Assembly (NCBI RefSeq): GCF_003589595.1
Contig: NW_020653409.1
Location: 2,481,614 to 2,545,613, forward strand
Origin: Hyposmocoma kahamanoa
Taxonomy: Eukaryota > Arthropoda > Insecta > Lepidoptera > Cosmopterigidae
Length of the DNA stretch: 64,000 bases
Direction: 5' to 3'
Shown: positions 1 through 11,443 of the stretch, piece by piece
How positions within the stretch are numbered: position 1 is the stretch's first letter
Layout: every line of letters starts with the position of its first letter
The notes under the pieces: model-generated
The model's input: only the letters and a program-made list of their open reading frames with translations
Database searches by the model: none
Told to the model about the DNA's origin: nothing
Program-made: the position numbers and the translations under genes

Positions 1-3000
1 TTGCGGGAGAAAGTCTCGGCGAGAAGAAGAGAACTAGCCTTGGGATTGAGTGACACAGCCCGAGCGCGGGTGCGGATGACCACACACGACTTGAGGGTCA
101 GTTGTATACATTTATTTATCTTTAACCACCTCCGTGGCCGAACAGTTATCATGCTGGTCTGCCACTCAGGGTTTTTTTAATAATATCAAGTCACGACGGG
201 ACGAATAAGTCGTGCGCCTGATGATAAGCAGGCGTGTGCCTGTCCATAACAGTTGCAACTCGTAGGTTTTAAATCGCAAAGATCTGATAGGCACTGTCAC
301 TGCGCCCGCCACTCTGAGACATACAGTTGACAAATCCCATGTGCTTATACTACGTTCCGGTTTTGAAGGGTAAGCGTGCTGGTGAAATTACAAGCACTTG
401 GGACTTGTCAACTTATGTCACTCCCAGCAAAACAGTGGCTATAGTAAAATAACATTCTTCGCTTAAATTTTAATATAATAGGCGGGTCGGATTTTTGTAT
501 CTGGTTTTTAACGATTTTTAGCCGTAGCGCTATCTATTGGAAATCTGTGATAGTATTTCTGAAAGTTTTTCATTTTTATTGTGGACACGTAAAAAACAAA
601 TGGCAATTAATGTAGTTTCAGATAGAGAAGATCTGATTTTATTAGTATCTTTTTTCAATATCCAAAGGTTGTAATGTACTTAGCGTCGTATTCCAGAACT
701 CTACTCAATACTCAAGTCAGGACTTGAATATTGCAGTGAGCACTGAAAATCATACTCAAGTCCTTGCCATTGGGGTCGTATTTCCAGTGCTTGAAATCAT
801 ACTCAAGTCTGCTCAAGTCCTGACTTGAGCCTTGAGTAGAGTTCTGGAATACGACCCTGAGTGTTGCCCATATTCATAAAACCAGAATAAAAAGTACTGT
901 TGGTTTAGTAGATTTTTTACTACTGTTAAACTAAATGACTTAAGTCTCGATATTGAAGTCTCGAAAATGGCAGAAAATCGCCGAGTTTTTCGAAGTTTTC
1001 AATGCCGTGTGTCCTGGGGTGAAAGCCCTAATTGGTATGCGGGGACCCTTTTTTAAACCCCCGACAAATATAACAAAAAAAAAAATTACGTCACACCCCT
1101 TTTAATCTATTTTAGGTGATTAGTCTTTTTGACATAATCTCAATTCTGCCGTCCACCAACTAAAATGCGGCTAAACGACAAATGGTTAAATATCCCTTTT
1201 AAATAGCAAAAAATAGAGCACAAAATTCTGTTTTAAAAACAGTTAAAATTAGTTAATGCGTTCGACTTATCGGAACTTACCATAACGATGCAAAGCTGAA
1301 ATATCTTTAAACAATTTCAATATTCTAAAACCGGGCAATGGTTTTTTATGATATCTCAAAAAAATATTTTGTCAATTAGTCTCGATTTAGTTAGCCGATG
1401 GCAGAATTGCACTGTACACAGATAAAGTGTCTTATCTTTTTTAGAAATATTATTATTTTCACAACTAATAAGTAATAATAATAATAACGCACACACTCAA
1501 CATGGGGAAACCCTGTGTCGCAGGTTCCATGGACACATAGACAACCACAAATTACACCCAAACTCACGAGAGAAATAAACAATATATACAAATATAATAA
1601 ATAAACATGGGTCATACAAATATTTCTCCTGGCCTGGGAATCGAACCTGGGACCTTTGCGTGGCAGTCAATGTTAACCGTTCGGCTACTGAGGTTGTTAA
1701 ACAACTTATAACTAATTGTAATTTTAATATTGCAGCGTGCAGTTCAAGCGTCTGCGTTAGAACTGGCACGGTTATGGAGTAGTGCAGCGCGGAGTGAAGA
1801 CTGGTGGACGGCTCGAGGGCTGGAGCCAGGAGATTGGCATGCCCTCGCAGCTAACACACTCGTTGAGGTAGGTGTCATTGTCAAATAAGTAATACTTTGT
1901 CTCATAATTTGGTTATTTGACAGTAATTATTTTGGACAAATATCGGACGGTGAACGACCCCCCAGATGCAAGACAAGACTACGAGTAATGAAGCTATATC
2001 GTACTTGTTATAATAGCGTTATCGTAGTACTTTACTAGATTAGGGGTTATGGCGCTTAGGATGTATTCACACGAGCTGCAGTCGCGACTGTACGAACAGC
2101 ACACTGGCTGTATTTGCAATCGTAATGCAGCTCGAAATAAGCATTAGTAGCCTAATGGTTTGACCTACTGCTGCCTCTCAAGCGACCCTCTGGTCGTGGT
2201 TTCGAATCCCGGGTCGCACCTGTGAGTTATTTATGTGCGAAACTTAATTTGAAATTTATCATGAGCTTTTCAGTGAAGGTTCACAACCCTCGGAAAACGT
2301 GTAAAGTCCCCAACCCGCATTTGGCCAGCGTGGTGGACTATGGCCTAAACTCTCATATGAAAGGAGACCCGTGCCCAGCAGTGGGACGTATGAATGGGTT
2401 GATGATGATGCAGCTCGAATGACTACGCACTACTTAGAAACTGATAACTAGATTTTTTAGACTTTTCTCAAACATACACGGAAATATTTGAATTATTTTC
2501 TATAAAAGAACACAAAGTTTTTAGTTTATGGCCCTTGTATCTTTTCACAGGCCTAGGCAAATAAAGTAAGGATGATAATGAAATTTCTGTCCGCCTGCAC
2601 TAAAGACTTAAATCTATCTACTAACAATAAACTATGTAATTAGATTAAAGAAAAACTTACTGCCCACTAGCATCAGCGCCCGTAATTGCAAGAATTAAAA
2701 AGCAAATTATGTGGCTCGAAAGTACACAATCAGTCAGGCAATCTGACTTTTCAGCCTCTGTAGGGCTAATGTGATATTATTGCACATACTATAGTCCATT
2801 TCAGATAGCGCGGTACAGTGACGTTTGAGATTTGAAATTTCTAGAGATGTAGTGATGTAATATCGAATGAAAAAAAAATCGATTTAAACATCTTATCGAG
2901 ATAGTTTAAAACGAATGAAGAATCGATATTAGAGACTATAGCTTAAGAACAAATAATAAACAAAATAAAATAATTATGTTATTAAGTTACTAAAAAACTA

Positions 3001-4576
3001 CAACAATTTACAAAATCAACGACAACCAAAAACAAACTTAACAGCAACGAAACGAAATTTGCACTATTTCGTTTCCGTCAAAACTGCCTCCGTGGCCGAA
3101 CGGTTACCATGCCGGACTGCCACGCAGAAGTCCCAGGTTCGATTCCCGGGCCGGGAGAAATGTTTGTATGGCCTACATTTATTTCTCTCGTGAGTTCTCG
3201 ATGTTTGTGTTCAAGGCACTCGCGACACAGGATTTCCCTAGTGCGGGGATACGTTGAGTGTGTGCGTTATTAAAAAAAAATTCCTAAAAAACATTACGCA
3301 AAGCTCAAAACAAAAGAAAAGGACGGGCATACAAGGTGTATGCTCACGTATTAATGCGAGATACACAATAGCCGATTCGATTTATAGATTCTATGGTGTA
3401 AATCTCTATGGATAAATATTCCGTTTTACGCATCAAGTAGTTGGCGTAATTTATTTTTATCTTTATCATTTCAGTTTCCATCTACTTTATATACTGTAAT
3501 TTTAACTTAATACTACGATTGAAACAAATATTGTTTGTTTTTGGTCTATTGTAACAAATTTACTATTTCTTTTTGTAACCTTATTAAGAGTAATTAAAAA
3601 TAGTATGCATGTAACGTAAAAAATTCAAAATGTTATTTAGTACCCATCGTATGTGAAATGGACTATAATTAATAATGAATACAGAAACATGACATAGTTG
3701 TGTCTTTTTTGTTATTTTCAGAATTCATAAATAGTGATTAATAGATAATATCGTAATAAGATGGAAATTGTTAAGAGTGACGCTGTATCACTAGTAATGA
3801 GTACGGAATTAAAGTTCAATCACTAATTGTTCATCAATTTTAGTTGGAACTGTACACAAAATTGACCCTTATGTACGCTAGGTTTTCGACGCCGAATCGC
3901 TAGTAGCGTTAGAAGAGAACGAAGCCAGGTTGCAGCTGGAGAGCGGTGAGGGCGCTAGAGTGTGGGTAGCGAGGTGTGGGAGGGACGAGGCGCCGCCCGA
4001 TGTACTGGCAGAGAGGGATGACTGGAGGAGAGACACCGCCGGTACGTGACCTTGTGTACAGTTGCAATACTTTATTTTTATTAATTCTCATGATGTTTTT
4101 ACTACCTAGCCACGTTGAGGCAACAGGCACTGGTTTGAGTCCAGTCGGTTCGAAAAACCTTTTCTTTGGGTTCGTTCGATCCTTGTGTCGATAATAATTA
4201 CTAACTATATCTTGTTCCGTTGCTCTGGAGGCAATATTCGAAAAAAGTGCATAGCTTCATGTACTGTTGACTGTACATGTATCCTCAGCTATTTTTTTGA
4301 GCATGAAGAGTCGATGCAACCTCAGATGGCTTTGGTTGTTTCCGCATAACAGTGAAAGTGTTGAATCAATCAGTTTGGAAAAAATATGTAGTCAAATTGA
4401 GAATATACACTGTTTACTATATGGTGTGAAAACACGTTTCCTAAAAATTTTCACGTTTGAAAAAACACAAATTTACCTCGAAATTTTACAAGAACGCTGC
4501 TGTATCCAGTAGGTACTTTACACATACCAATGATTTTTTTTTTATATTAACAGAACTAAATAAAATACGTATTGTA

Positions 4577-4614
<38 letters not shown>

Positions 4615-7600
4615 CAAGTCGCTTTAAGTTCGTTTGTGAAAAAAAAAAGTTGAACGTGTCATTAAGAAATAAAGCCAGTGTCCCTACCGCTCCACCCAAG
4701 CCAAATGAACCGTATTAGTACGGGAAAATTTTGGAAACCAGCTGAGATAGTATCGACTCTTAACTTTAAATCGGTACCGGCTTAGCAGTGAATTAAAGTT
4801 AGAACATGACAACTAGCTGAAAACTAATTTTAAGATCAGTACAAAGAACTCTTACGAATAGTGTGGTTTACATGCCAACTAAAGCGAGGATGCAAAAGTT
4901 TAGGTTGAATTATAATTGTACGAGTACAATGAGAGAGTGCGTGTGCGCAGGCGTGTGGGGCGAGTGGGGCGGTACCCCCGCGCCGCGCGTGCCGCCGCCG
5001 TCGCTGGAGGCGATGGCCTTCAGCCCGCGCGCCCCGCACCACCCGCCCGTGCCGCACCCCGCCACTGTCGCCATCGTGCTCCACAACCGGTACGTGCTCT
5101 GTCTTCGCTACTCCTAGGACTCAAACCCTTTTATTTCCCACTGCTGGGCACGGATCTATACTAATGAGATCCCATGCCGATTAGAACACGGTTTCTAAGG
5201 GTCATAGACAAGTAGGTTTCATCACGATGATGTTTACCTTCAACGTTCTAATAACAAATATTGTTACTTAACATTCTTTAAAGCGCGTAACTTAAAGTAA
5301 TTGGGGGTGCACGAGATGTATACAGGAATTCACGAGAGTGGATCTCATTTAGACACGCCGTGACCAAAAGAACAATGGCGACCTCCTGTATACATTTTTG
5401 TTGACATAATTCGTATGCGTCTGTTTATGAAAAATATGTAACAATAGAAACTAAATTACTGGACAAATTTGGTTTTGGGATTAGAATTCAGATAAGTCTG
5501 GTATTATTATATCAAAATAAACTACGGAAGCCTCAAACAGAGTTAATAGAAGCTGAATGGTGCCGTGGGTTCGTGACGTAACGTAAGTTCAGAGGAAATT
5601 ATTTTATATAACTAAATGGTCAAAAAGCATGAAGCTAAGCCATAAAAAATGAAAACTAAGTTAATACATGTTCTCGGACTCGGACCCAACTTATTTTTTT
5701 GTGAAACGTGCCATCTATCCTTGATATCGGGAACTGTCTTGTCAGTTTTACCACTTTCTCGCGTGACATAGTTCGAGAAGGAATTATCTACTGTAACAAA
5801 CCTACTTTATTTAATGGACAGCCTTAAACCAGATTGTTCACTTTTAGTTTTCTAAGAATCCGCTAGATGGTATTGATCCATTTGGCGTTATTTTTGAATC
5901 GCGGTGTTAAAATTTTCCCTGGAATGGTGACTACTCGAACACAATTTTGTTAATGTGAAGAGAAATCGGAGAATACAGAGAGCTCAGTAAGGCAACCAGG
6001 AATTGAGTCCCTTCTTGGGAACTGCTACCCGGATCTTCTGACATTTCGTACGCTCATATACGGTGAAAAACCTCATCTCGCGGAACGGTTTCCAGGAGTC
6101 GAGTCCCTTCTGGGAACAACTGCCCTGACCTTCCGCATATAGGGTGAAATTGTATTGGCGACATACAAGGTGAAAATAAAAATCTTCTGAGCAATTTGGA
6201 GTTTCATTTGGATTGTTTTGGTAACCTCATCCAACGGAAGAAAGAAACTCCCTCCTTTACACTACTATATTTTTTGTAATGAAGCAGTTAATCTTTTATT
6301 GCAAATCGGTGGAATCAGTACATTTTATATAACGTGAACTAACTTAATGTGGACCTATCCATACGTAGGTACTGAAAATCTCGTTTTGACGGCTAGATGT
6401 CGCTCAACGTTAAGAAACTGACAGTTGTACATAAAAATCAGGTTACATAGTAATTAGTCATTCGAGAGTTTCATTTAAATATGATTTCAGACGTATTCGA
6501 CAGGTCTTTAGTATAATTTGAAAAACTTAATGAATATGTTTTGTTCAGTCTTGTAATTATGATATTTGAAGACGCTAACGAATTATAACTAAGGTACAAG
6601 ACCCTTTTATGGGAAATTGTATACGTTTTTACAATAAAATTCCGGAGCAATTATATTAAGATTATAATTTCCAAAATTTTAAAAATACTTCAAAAATAAT
6701 TTGATTGAAAACTCATATTACATACCTCAGTACAGATACCAAAAAACCGACCTAAAAAGTCATTCATCCCCTAGTTTACCACCCTTAGAGGTCGAATATT
6801 TTCTTCAAATTTAAATGGGACCACTTCTGAGGTACCCTCTTTCGAACAGTCGGTTCAAAAAACCTCCTCCTTTTTTGAAGTCGGTTAAAAATTGAAGACT
6901 GCGTGTTACATATATATGTACGGAATGATGTCTCTAGATTCCTCACAAATTTGATTCAAAGTGTATTCCATAGTATTTAAGTTTATATGAAAAGAGTTTC
7001 TTTTCCCTAGAGTTTCTTTCTCGTTCTTCTCAGGGAAGTCAGCGTAGTGAACGAGCAGTATCTTAAATGTGACGTTTTGAAGTGTAAATTTATTTTATTT
7101 TACCTATGGAATAAATGGTTCTTTGACTTAGAATTCTTTTAACAATGATTTCGCCATTGTTCGCCATTATTTTGGCTTTCCATAAATGGGTATACATATT
7201 TGAATAGTAACCTGTGTATTTTTAATTTTCTTAATCAACTTTCAACTCTATCTAAGCGAATTGCACTGTGTCAGCAGAAAAACATACATTTGACTGTGTC
7301 AAAGTTCAATATTACAAAGTCAGGGTCTATCAAAACAGAAAAATACACATAGTCTACGAGACAAAACCGTTAGGGGACTTCTGATATTTATATCATAAGT
7401 TCAGTACACATCAAACTCTGCTTTAGACAGGTTCAGAAGCAGCATAGAGTTGAATTTAAATCTTAAGTCTCAAGTTGACGTGCTCTTAACCCTGCATATG
7501 CCGCCGTAGTAATTCGCATCGTAGATCTCTTAATTGAAAAATAACGACTCTCCCAGAGCGATACCACCGCTCGCGACGAGTGCCCTATCATATACATCAT

Positions 7601-10600
7601 ATTTGTTTCTATTTCAGAGAATCCGATAATCCCGTGCCATTAGACTCCGAGATCTGCGCTGAGATATTGAAGAGTCTCGAGGACGCCCCTGAGTCCGATG
7701 ATAGGCGAGGTATTTATAGTTGGGAAAACCCTCCATTTTCAAAAAATCACATTTTTCAGAAAAATACATATTTGTCCGGATAATTGTAATAATAATAATA
7801 ATAAAAAGATTTATTGCCTCATTAACGATACAAAAACATAATGTATAAAAATCTTATATAGAAGTCTGAGGCAAAAGGCAACGGCTCAGCTCCGTAAGCC
7901 TTGCTCAGCACTGGTTTTCAGCTATTCCCCGTTTCTCTGAGATCTAGAACGGGACATACTGTGATAGGAGGAGGAGGTATAGCAATTAAAACCACATTTT
8001 TACACAATTGACGTTGACATCTGTCAAAATTTGAAGTAGTAACTTCGAACGAAGACGATGGAGCCAAAAGATTTTTTTTCGCTGTTTTCCAATCCATTAT
8101 CACAATCAATTTCGTTTTTCTTTATCTTGCTTTTGCAATTACAATTTTATTTTATAATTCACGCTAAATACAACTTAAAAGATATGTTATTTCTAAACGT
8201 AGAACATAATATGAGCCTTCGAAATTCTATTTTTCAAATTTTTCGGGAAAAATTCCCGAAACAATTAAATTTAAAATGGTGTATATAAAATTTGTAACAC
8301 GTCAATATTTACGTCACTTTTAAGCCATTCAATAGAGTTCTACTTTTGTCCATTAAATTCAACGAGGAAGGGAACGTAGTTCCATACGCTTGTTTCATGG
8401 AAGCAGATTTTTTTTTTTAATTTTTGGCTCTGTCACCGTCACTCGCTTGAGCCAAAGTAGCTTATTGATAGTCTTCACAAGGTCACAAATTCAATTAAGT
8501 TGCAATTTATATTCTTCCATAATAAAACCCGGTTGATATTCCAAAGCAATTTACGAGATTTATAAAGAACTTTATACTAAACATACAGCTTTGCATAGTT
8601 GGATGACAAAAATCCTTAAAATTTGAAATAAATTTTCTTATGAAAGTTGTTGTAAGCTAAAATACCATTTTTTGCTTTTTAACTTGACTATATCCTGTCC
8701 TATGTATATTATAAAGTATATGTATATATATTCTATATTTGAAAGTAAACATATTTGAAGGTAAACATAACCTCAGTGGTTTGTTTTACCTTTAAATATG
8801 GAACCTGCAATATACATAAAAAAGGATATATAATTTAAGTTAAAAAAAAACAAAAAATGGTATTTTCACTTACAACAACGTACATGGGAGCTATCAAATA
8901 ATGTAAATGATACCTAAATATAAATAAAAGTTCTCACTCATTCTTCTCAGGGTAATCTGTCTTATAAATTAATAGCAGTGTTTAATTAATAAAAGGATAT
9001 CAAATAAAGATGTTTTGATTTTATTTTGACAGCGTCCTTGGAATAACCGAACGCAGCGCCATTGTCACATTTTACATGTTCCGTAAATGTGTAGGTATAT
9101 TAATAAGTTTATTAAGTATATTAATTAGTTCAATATCACCACTTTAACGCAGACTATGTGGAGCGATATCGTGGCGGAGGCAGCGAAGAGGCTACAAGTG
9201 AAGCAACAAGCGAAGGAACACCCGACGATGAAGACACGAGGTCACATGATACCAGAGACAGTGTCGAGCCTGACCCCGAACCCGAAGCTGGGCTCTGCAG
9301 GTACATTTTTTTATAAGCGACGGTACAAACAAGTCCTGCGCCTGTTGGTAAGCGACACGCCTATCCATGACAGTTGCAGTGCCACTCAGAGTTTTAAATC
9401 TCAATGAAATGTGGGGCACTGCTAGTGCGCTCGTCACCCTGAGACATAACTTGACAAAGTCCATGTTCCTGTAGTTTCACCAGCACCCTTTAAGACGGGA
9501 ACGCAGTAATGCTCACATTACTGCTTGGCGGCAGAAATAGGTAAGGTGGCAGGACTTCCCTGGAGTTACCGTTTCACAATGATCTACTGCTACTAATAAT
9601 ACTCACTATGGAACCCTTTATGTGACGAGAGGTTGCATAACATTTGGTGATGACGATACAAAGTCACACGACACTAGAAAACAGTTTCTAGTGTCGTGTG
9701 ACTTTCTGATCACTGAAACTGATCTCAGGTGGTATAAGTCACTAAAACGCTTATATGACTATAGGCTGTATAACGGTAGTGCTTTACTAAAACACGCCCG
9801 AATACATGGTGGAACAGAGACACGGTTTAGTTTTTAGTTGACGTTACATTACATTGAGTTACTTTTTTTTTTAATTTGATGGCTTTATAGTCAATGCTCA
9901 ATAAATAAATAATCAAAATTTGAAAACGTGGGAAATAATAGGGAGTTTTTGTGGTCACATTTTCACACGATTTAGTGAGTGTATTAATTCTTTGGTTTTT
10001 TTTTTATGATACCAAGTTTCGGGACGAACAAGAAGTGGGTCTGGTGGTAAGCGATACGCCATAACAGTTGCAGTGTCACTCAGAGGTTTCAATCACAAAA
10101 AGGGGCACTGCCACTGCCTCCGTCACCCTGAGACATAAGTTGACAAGTCCCATGTGATTAATTTCACCAGCATCCTTACCCTTCAAAACCGGAACGCAGT
10201 AAAGCTCACATTACGACTTGGCGGCAGAAATAGGCAACGTGGCAGTACTTCCCTGGACGAACTCTTTCACAAGGACCTCTACTGCTACCAATCTTTGTTA
10301 TCTTATTAAGCCTGGCTTTTTAGCTAATGCTCAATAAATAAATAACAAGAACATGATTGTATAGAACCATTTCCTTTGATCTTAACTTGTCCTCTGGTAT
10401 AATAGCGCGTTTACACTAGGTCGACACGCGCCGTGGCTTGCCCGCTGAAACTCGCAATCAAGTAGGTCAAGTAGTATTTTCTATTTTATTTTAACTTATT
10501 GGAAGACCAACGGTGAACCAATTTTAGGACCTCGCCGATAGACACACATTAAGTTAATGAGCATTAAATTATATAACTGCTAACTATACTGGGTAATTAC

Positions 10601-11443
10601 CTCCTCGCCAAAAAAACAAAGTACTAATCAGACGCTTTACCGATGCAACACTAGTGTTAGAAAGGTCAATTTCAACCTGCTTGGACAATTCGTCAATCAT
10701 CATTACTCAATATAATAAAAGATTTTTTCACTTCTCGTGCTCTTAAAGTTCGTATTTATGCTGGGTGTAGGCTGCTTAAGATAGGATTTTATGCTCTACT
10801 GCATAAAATAAAAAACCATCACATTTAATATGTCTAATTGTTGTAATTTTGTATTCAATTTTAATTAAATTATCGTTTATTTGTAATATTGCTATTTAAT
10901 TTCCTCGCAATCGAAGTGAAAAGCATATTGCATAACTCGTTCATAAAACCCATTTTATCTTCGACTTAGGTATCCACACTCGGCCTGCGGCTCGGGTGGA
11001 TATACTAGTTTCGGGTAAAATGGCGCGTTTTATGCACTTGTTGTATAATGTACTATTTTTACCGTACTTGTCTTGTTACACTATGCTAATACTTTCCAGA
11101 GTTACTGCCTCGGTGGCCGAACGGTTACCATGCCGGACTGCCAACGTAGAGCTCCCAGGTTTGATTCCCGGGAGAAATATTTGTATGGCCTACATTATTT
11201 CTCTCGTGAGTTTGGGTGTAATTTGTGGTTGTCCATGTGTGTGTCCATGGCACCCGCGACACAGGGTTTCCCTATGTTGAGTGTGTGCCTTATTATTATT
11301 ATTATTATAGAGTATCACCAGCCGAACAGCGAGCGGCGTGTCGTTGGACGCTGACAGGCCGCGGCGTGCGCCTGCGCGCCGATCTCGCCTCGCCCGAAGA
11401 CGTCACCCTCGACGCCGAGCGCGCACACGGCACCTCTGTCTGA
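1..11443 (+). CDS. 3' part of an unrecognised multi-exon gene (seven coding exons, 5' end outside window)
   Basis: Coding exons, joined by matching phases and GT/AG sites: 1-96, 1736-1867, 3882-4041, 4951-5089, 7618-7709, 9153-9300, 11311-11443; the stop is TGA at 11441-11443. Together they encode the last 299 residues. The first ~80 residues are Arg/Ala/Glu-rich and look helical (LREKVSARRRELALGL...). A Trp-containing stretch follows (DWWTARGLEPGDWHALAAN), then a Pro/His-rich segment in exon 4, and an acidic Ser/Thr/Glu repeat in exon 6 (EATSEATSEGTPDDEDT). Exons are clearly GC-richer than the AT-rich introns. I do not recognise the family and see no catalytic motif. The last acceptor is built from a SINE tail. 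Possible poly(A) signals are AATAAA at 11830-11835 and near 12077. The exon structure is well supported; the function is unknown. Confidence 0.8.
123..430. repeat. Truncated SINE head next to two opposed pieces of dispersed repeat A
   Basis: Positions 123-162 match the tRNA-like head of the SINE family seen at 3087, 11104, 14309 and 40758. They run into 180-345, a copy of repeat A, whose other copies start near AAGTGACGGGACGAACAAG and contain AACAGTTGCAGTGCCACTC. Positions 355-420 are the other end of repeat A in reverse orientation (CCGGTTTTGAAGGGTAAG). All of this lies in the first intron visible of the partial gene. Confidence 0.7.
685..857. mobile_element. Foldback MITE, GTCGTATTCCAGAACTC family, copy 1
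   Basis: The terminal inverted repeats begin GTCGTATTCCAGAACTCTAC on the left and are mirrored at 820-855. A second copy of the same family is at 20525-20642. The interior of this copy contains an extra partial repeat of the CAAGTC-rich core. It lies in an intron and has no coding capacity. Confidence 0.8.
1472..1694 (-). mobile_element. tRNA-derived SINE (family S), antisense
   Basis: On the minus strand this copy has a polymerase III A box (TGGCCGAACGGTTA type, here degenerate), a B box (GGTTCGATTCC), a body of about 120 bp and a (TTA)n tail, which reads as TAATAATAA at 1472-1486. It ends only about 40 bp upstream of the splice acceptor of the exon at 1736. Confidence 0.85.
2137..2407 (+). 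mobile_element. Second SINE family (S'), full copy with 12-bp target duplication
   Basis: A tRNA-like head (box A around TAGCCTAATGGTTTGACC, box B GGTTTCGAATCCC) is followed by a body ending in GTGCCCAGCAGTGGGACGTA and a GATGATG tail, an ending common in lepidopteran retroelements. The element is bounded by the perfect direct repeat ATGCAGCTCGAA at 2125-2136 and 2408-2419. A second copy at 49145-52320 is interrupted by a DNA transposon. Confidence 0.85.
3087..3275 (+). mobile_element. tRNA-derived SINE (family S)
   Basis: Starts ACTGCCTCCGTGGCCGAACG and carries box B GGTTCGATTCCCGGG and the body motif ending GTTGAGTGTGTGCGTTATTA. The body is shorter than in other copies, and an A-rich stretch replaces the usual (TTA)n tail. 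It lies in the intron between the exons at 1736 and 3882. Confidence 0.8.
4318..4690 (+). repeat. Dispersed repeat D copy 1 with (TA)n microsatellite
   Basis: The sequence is closely similar to 14052-14625 (shared stretches CTTTGGTTG, TACCTCGAAATTTTACAAGA, TACCAATGATTTTTTT and AATAAAGCCAGTG). A pure TA tract at about 4579-4611 sits where the second copy carries a SINE. It has no coding capacity and lies in an intron. Confidence 0.75.
5110..5250 (-). repeat. Antisense fragment of an S'-type retroelement 3' end
   Basis: CCCACTGCTGGGCACGGATC on the plus strand is the reverse complement of the characteristic retroelement ending GTGCCCAGCAGTGGG. It begins about 20 bp after the exon ending at 5089. 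The rest is too diverged to delimit. Confidence 0.55.
5980..6160 (+). repeat. Imperfect ~80-bp direct duplication
   Basis: Two adjacent similar stretches contain CCAGGAATTGAGTCCCTTCT and CCAGGAGTCGAGTCCCTTCT, each followed by a GGTGAAA segment. Origin unknown; it lies in the 5.1-7.6 kb intron. Apart from this and repeat E at 6720-6890, I see nothing in that intron. Confidence 0.5.
6720..6890 (+). repeat. Dispersed repeat E copy 1
   Basis: Shares with 17875-18140 the blocks AAAAAACCGACCT, CACCCTTAGAGGT, TTCAAATTTAAATGGGACCA, GAGGTACCCTCTTTC and GAAGTCGGTTAAAA. The ends AAAACCGAC and GTCGGTT are an inverted pair. No open frame is retained. Confidence 0.65.
8645..8882. mobile_element. Foldback element with ~70-bp inverted repeats
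   Basis: The left arm (GTTGTTGTAAGCTAAAATACC...) at 8645-8710 is mirrored by 8810-8880 (...GGTATTTTCACTTACAACAAC). The loop contains a further internal inverted pair (AAGTAAACAT / TTTACCTTT region). It is non-coding and lies in the intron before the exon at 9153. Confidence 0.7.
9301..9600 (+). repeat. Dispersed repeat A, copy abutting exon 6 of the partial gene
   Basis: Begins within a few bases of the splice donor at 9301 (GTACATTTTTTTATAAGCGA) and runs through GCAGTAATGCTCACATTACT to GATCTACTGCTACTAAT. A reverse-oriented copy at 25740-26095 carries the same junction with the exon. Other copies lie at 10004, 13125, 15739, 26222 and 58940. No protein is encoded; class unknown. Confidence 0.75.
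9636..9712. repeat. Perfect hairpin overlapping a diverged exon-6-like sequence
   Basis: AAGTCACACGACACTAGAAA is followed after a few bases by its reverse complement TTTCTAGTGTCGTGTGACTT. The left arm and the bases before it (GATGACGATACAAAGTCACA) resemble the DDEDTRSHDT-coding part of the exon at 9153-9300, with mainly third-base changes. Confidence 0.6.
10004..10290 (+). repeat. Dispersed repeat A copy
   Basis: Contains CGGGACGAACAAG, CAGTTGCAGTGTCACTCAGA, CACCCTGAGACATAAGTTGA, TTCAAAACCGGAACGCAGTA and TGGCGGCAGAAATAGGCAA in the same order as the copy at 9301. The rest of the intron up to 11104 is AT-rich and I see nothing else in it. Confidence 0.8.
11104..11310 (+). mobile_element. tRNA-derived SINE (family S) whose tail forms a splice acceptor
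   Basis: Box A TGGCCGAACGGTTACC and the degraded box B GGTTTGATTCC are followed by the S body and the tail TTATTATTATTATTATTATAG. The final AG at 11309-11310 is the acceptor of the terminal exon that starts at 11311, so no host sequence remains between the tail and the exon. Confidence 0.85.
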
